64,000 nt of DNA from AC-32 sp963736055. Lineage in GTDB: Bacteria > Actinomycetota > Thermoleophilia > Gaiellales > Gaiellaceae. Each line of letters opens with the position of its first letter. The stretch's first letter is position 1. The notes under the pieces are model-generated. The model searched no databases. It was not told the DNA's origin and saw only the letters and a program-made list of their open reading frames with translations. The stretch spans positions 1,116,001 to 1,180,000 of the forward strand of contig CAVTNM010000008.1 in NCBI GenBank assembly GCA_963736055.1, written 5' to 3'. The translations under genes and the position numbers were made by a program. Of this stretch, positions 61,361 through 64,000 are shown one piece after another.

Positions 61361-62257
61361 GTGAGCGGGGAGCTCGCCATCCGGCTGCGCGGGGTCGTGA
61401 AGCGGTACGGACCGATCACGGCCGTCAACGGGCTCGACCTCGAGGTGCCCGAGGGCACGTGCGTCGGCCTGCTCGGCCCGAACGGCGCCGGAAAGTCGAC
61501 CACCATGCGGCTGCTGACGGCGCAGTCGATCGCCGACGAGGGCGAGCTCGAGGTGCTCGGCTACCGGCTTCCGGAGGAATCGAAGGCGGCGCGGGCCGAG
61601 TGCGGCGTCGTGCCGCAGCTGGACAACCTCGACGTGACGCTGACGGTGGAGCAGAACCTCCTCGTCTTCACGCACCTGTACCGGATCGGCCGGCCCGACC
61701 GGCGCGAGGCCATCGAGCGCGCGCTGAAGATGGCGAACCTCGTCGACCGGCGCGACACGAAGGTGAACAAGCTCTCGGGAGGCATGCGGCGGCGCCTGCT
61801 GATCGCACGCGGCCTCGTTCACCGCCCACGGCTGGTGCTGCTCGACGAGCCGACCGTCGGGCTCGATCCGCAGGTTCGGCAGGAGCTCTGGGCGCTGATC
61901 GACGCTCTGCGCGCCGAGGGCACGACGATCTTGATGTCGACCCACTACATCGAGGAGGCGCAGCGCCTCTCGGACACCGTCCTGATCATGTCCCACGGCA
62001 GCGCTGTCGCCTCGGGCCCGCCGGCCGAGCTCGTGGCCGAGTACGCAGGCAGAGAGGTTCTGGAGGTCTACGGCCCGCCTGCGCGGCTGGCCGAGGTCGA
62101 GGAGGAGGCGGGCGCGGCCGGGCTGCAGACGAGACGCACCGGGACGAGCGTCTCGATCCTCGGCGTCGACCGCAACGGCTACCGGGTCGAGGGCGAGCGC
62201 CGCCCGGCGAACCTCGAGGACGTCTTCGTGCTCCTCACGGGCGAGGAGATCGAGTGA
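61361..62257 (+). CDS. ABC transporter ATP-binding protein (drug/NodI-type)
   Basis: The 298-residue ATPase has Walker A GLLGPNGAGKSTTMRLLT, signature NKLSGGMRRRLLIARGL, Walker B LVLLDEPTVGLDPQ and an H-loop MSTHYIEEA, plus a C-terminal extension (YAGREVLEVYGPPARLAEV) typical of NodI/DrrA exporters. The stop overlaps the permease ATG (TGATG). Confidence 0.93.
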   Translation: MSGELAIRLRGVVKRYGPITAVNGLDLEVPEGTCVGLLGPNGAGKSTTMRLLTAQSIADEGELEVLGYRLPEESKAARAECGVVPQLDNLDVTLTVEQNLLVFTHLYRIGRPDRREAIERALKMANLVDRRDTKVNKLSGGMRRRLLIARGLVHRPRLVLLDEPTVGLDPQVRQELWALIDALRAEGTTILMSTHYIEEAQRLSDTVLIMSHGSAVASGPPAELVAEYAGREVLEVYGPPARLAEVEEEAGAAGLQTRRTGTSVSILGVDRNGYRVEGERRPANLEDVFVLLTGEEIE

Positions 62258-63052
62258 TGTCGGCCTCGACGGCGCCCCGCCGGATCGGCCGGCTCGAGCG
62301 GCCGGCGATCACCGGCGTGCTCGTCCGCGAGGTCGTCAACTTCTCCTCCTTCTGGCGCTCGAGCACCTTCTCGTCGACGGTCGAGCCGACGATCTACCTG
62401 CTCGCGTTCGGGTTCGGGTTCGGCTCCCTGGTCAGCCGTGTAGGGGGCTTCTCCTACGTCGAGTTCGTCGGCACGGGCACGGTCGCGACCGCGGTGCTGT
62501 TCTCGTCGGCCTTCCCCGCGATGTTCGGGACTTTCGTCAAGTACCAGTTCCAGCGCACCTACGACGCGATCCTGGCGGCCCCGGTCGACACCGAGGAGCT
62601 CGTCACCGCCGAGGCGCTCTGGATCGCCACGCGGGCCGGGCGTCTACGGCTGCGTGCCGATGGTGGTCGCGATCGCGTTCGGGCTCGATCCGTCGTGGGG
62701 GATGCTGCTCGTCCCGTTCATCGCCTGGGTGTCCGGCTACGGCTGGGCGAACTTCGGGATCATGGTCGCCGGCTTCGCGTCGTCGTTCGAGAACTTCAAC
62801 TACATCGTGAGCGCGGTGCTGACCCCGCTCTTCCTCGTCGCCGGGACCTTCTTCCCGATCAGCAATCTCCCGGGGTGGGCACAGGTCCTCGCAGAGTTCA
62901 ACCCGCTGCACCAGTGCGTCGTCCTCGTCCGCCACGCGGTCTTCGGCTTCCACGACTGGACCGACCTGTTTCGCGTCGGCTTCCTGGTGGGCTTCGGCCT
63001 GGCGATGTGGCGTATCGCGATCTACGCGATGGAGCGCAAGCTGATCGACTGA
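62257..63052 (+). CDS. ABC-2 type permease, NodJ/DrrB-like (one frameshift)
   Basis: Correcting one extra C at 62641 yields 264 residues with six TM helices, the family norm. The first frame covers ITGVLVREVVNFSSFWRSST, TIYLLAFGFGFGSLVSRVGG and VKYQFQRTYDAILAAPVDTE. The second resumes GVYGCVPMVVAIAFGL and ends with SAVLTPLFLVAGTFFPISNL (the conserved FPxxxLP region) and AMERKLID. With the upstream ATPase it forms an efflux pump for a drug, lipid or polysaccharide. Confidence 0.87.
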
Positions 63053-63094
63053 CGAGAGGTCAAACCTCGGCGGGAGATCTGCGAGAGTCGGCCC

Positions 63095-63742
63095 GTGCCA
63101 GCGCGTGCTGCCGGGATCTGCGGCCTCCTCGCCTTCGTCACGGTCAATCTCGGGTGGATCCTGGGCGGGCTCGCGCAGCCCGATGCCTTCAGCACCGCCA
63201 ACGACGACATCTCCGACCTCGGCGCGCTCACGGCCAACAGCGCCTGGCTCTACAACCAGATCGGCGCGAATCTCACCGGTGCCCTGATCGTGGCGCTCGG
63301 CCTCGGCCTCTGGCGCGCGCTGAGCCCCGACGTCCTCGGGAGGATCGGATCGCTGGCGGTCATCGTGGCTGGAGTGGGCTCGTTCCTCGACGGTCTCTTT
63401 CGGCTCGACTGCCGCGGGATCGATGCCGGCTGCACGAACCACTCATGGCACTCGCACGCGCACAAGATCGAGTCCGGCATCACCGGGGCCGCGACGCTGC
63501 TTGCTCCGCTCATCCTCGGGTTCGCCTTCAGGCGTATCCCGGAGTGGCGGGACTCCTGGATCGTGAGCCTCGCCACGGTGCCGGCGATCATCGTGGCCAA
63601 CGTCGTCTTCGGGACGCTGGGAGACGGCGCGGCCACGCGCGCCGGAACCGTGGTCGTGTTCGTGTGGTTCGCCTTCCTCGGCTTCCGGCTCGTGCAGAAG
63701 GGCGAGCCGCGCCGTGAGGCGCTCACGCCAGGTGTACCCTGA
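63095..63742 (+). CDS. DUF998-family membrane protein
   Basis: The 215-residue protein has six TM helices. ICGLLAFVTVNLGWILGGLA, ANDDISDLGALTANSAWLYN and the loop DGLFRLDCRGIDAGCTNHSW followed by HSHAHKIESGITG match the DUF998 pattern (DISDLG, FP/LDC, HxxH). The His cluster WHSHAHKIES faces the membrane surface and could bind metal. No function is known for the family. The start is GTG 63095, 42 bp after the permease. Confidence 0.83.
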   Translation: MPARAAGICGLLAFVTVNLGWILGGLAQPDAFSTANDDISDLGALTANSAWLYNQIGANLTGALIVALGLGLWRALSPDVLGRIGSLAVIVAGVGSFLDGLFRLDCRGIDAGCTNHSWHSHAHKIESGITGAATLLAPLILGFAFRRIPEWRDSWIVSLATVPAIIVANVVFGTLGDGAATRAGTVVVFVWFAFLGFRLVQKGEPRREALTPGVP

Positions 63743-63836
63743 CCGCCCGGCTCCACTGAGGCGTCAGACCGGGGCGCTGAGTGGCGCCAAGTGTCTGCGA
63801 CCGCGGCATCGATTCGCGCCCTGGCGCGGATTCTCA

Positions 63837-63859
63837 AAATCGGTGTCAGACACCGATTT
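63837..63859. repeat. Perfect palindrome AAATCGGTGTC-A-GACACCGATTT
   Basis: The 11-bp arms meet at a single central A. The segment stands in the 158-bp gap between the DUF998 gene and the convergent partial gene; the rest of the gap holds AGTGTCTGCGAC and no open frame. It could be a bidirectional terminator, a protein site or one copy of a dispersed palindrome. Confidence 0.6.
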
Positions 63860-63900
63860 ATGTCAAGGGTCAAGAGTGCCGGAAGTGTGGCGGTGTTTCC

Positions 63901-64000
63901 TCAGGGCGGGGTTGGCTGGGTCGCCGGCATCGCGCCCGACTCGGCCGTGCGGCGGCGTAAGGCCAGCGCGGTCATGGGGAAGACGAGCACCGACAGCATG
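63901..64000 (-). CDS. C-terminal end of an unidentified gene, truncated by the window edge
   Basis: A minus-strand frame enters from the right edge and stops at 63901 (TGA). The last residues read LSVLVFPMTALALRRRTAE followed by SGAMPATQPTPP. A hydrophobic helix followed by basic residues and a Pro-rich tail suggests the end of a membrane protein. Too little is present to name it. Confidence 0.45.
   Translation of the reverse strand, partial: MLSVLVFPMTALALRRRTAESGAMPATQPTPP

Overview
This is a high-GC window (64 kb) with many GTG/TTG starts, frequent 1-4 nt stop/start overlaps and gene families typical of deep-branching Actinomycetota. I infer class Thermoleophilia (Gaiellales/Solirubrobacterales-like) from gene content; no rRNA or tRNA is present to confirm it. 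The layout is chromosomal housekeeping, with no prophage, transposase or CRISPR array.

Layout. 0-5.6 kb: end of an M24 peptidase, acetyl-CoA synthetase, M16 peptidase, 4HBT thioesterase, a shortened DUF3052 protein and a SIS-domain isomerase. 5.7-11.3 kb: epimerase, class V aminotransferase and a MacB/FtsX-type ABC exporter. 11.3-18.8 kb: mismatch uracil glycosylase, NAD synthetase, SDR, acyl-CoA synthetase, and an MFS exporter with its TetR regulator. 18.8-20.9 kb: the most unusual locus. It holds a palindromic repeat element, a probable free-standing structured small RNA on the minus strand with its own promoter and terminator, a divergent XRE-TPR regulator, and 19 nt after that regulator a 40-codon secretion-like peptide with a perfect Shine-Dalgarno. 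21-28 kb: lipoprotein, rhodanese remnant, selD overlapping a nucleotidylyltransferase, a cupredoxin-like protein, archaeal-type phosphoglycerate mutase, heme A synthase and a PAC2 protein. 28-36 kb: DipZ-like CcdA/thioredoxin, DEAD/DEAH helicase and a fatty-acid beta-oxidation operon (fadA-fadB-like-hypothetical). 36-41 kb: ArsR regulator, proC-pgl, and a second XRE-TPR gene coupled to an AlkA-like glycosylase. 41-46 kb: VOC enzyme, small acidic protein, 2-oxoacid:ferredoxin oxidoreductase KorAB and an alpha/beta hydrolase. 46-51 kb: cell-surface proteins (RTX, PASTA, Pro/Glu-rich, collagen-like plus lamin-tail) and UppP. 51-58 kb: VOC, PAS, metallo-beta-lactamase, ICL/PEPM, a two-component system, a secreted protein, a GerMN lipoprotein and a 1-Cys peroxiredoxin. 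58-61.3 kb: a metal operon (multicopper oxidase, ZIP, DtxR/MntR) with a leaderless promoter under a palindromic candidate operator. 61.3-64 kb: ABC-2 exporter, DUF998 protein and the end of a minus-strand gene.

Together the genes suggest an aerobic heterotroph that activates acetate and fatty acids, runs beta-oxidation, uses ferredoxin-linked 2-oxoacid oxidation and has a heme-A respiratory chain. At least eleven single-base frameshifts interrupt otherwise intact conserved genes, and nearly all are one-base insertions. Correcting each restores the usual family length and motifs, so an insertion-biased sequencing or assembly error is the simplest explanation. Coordinates of those genes are given across the frameshift.
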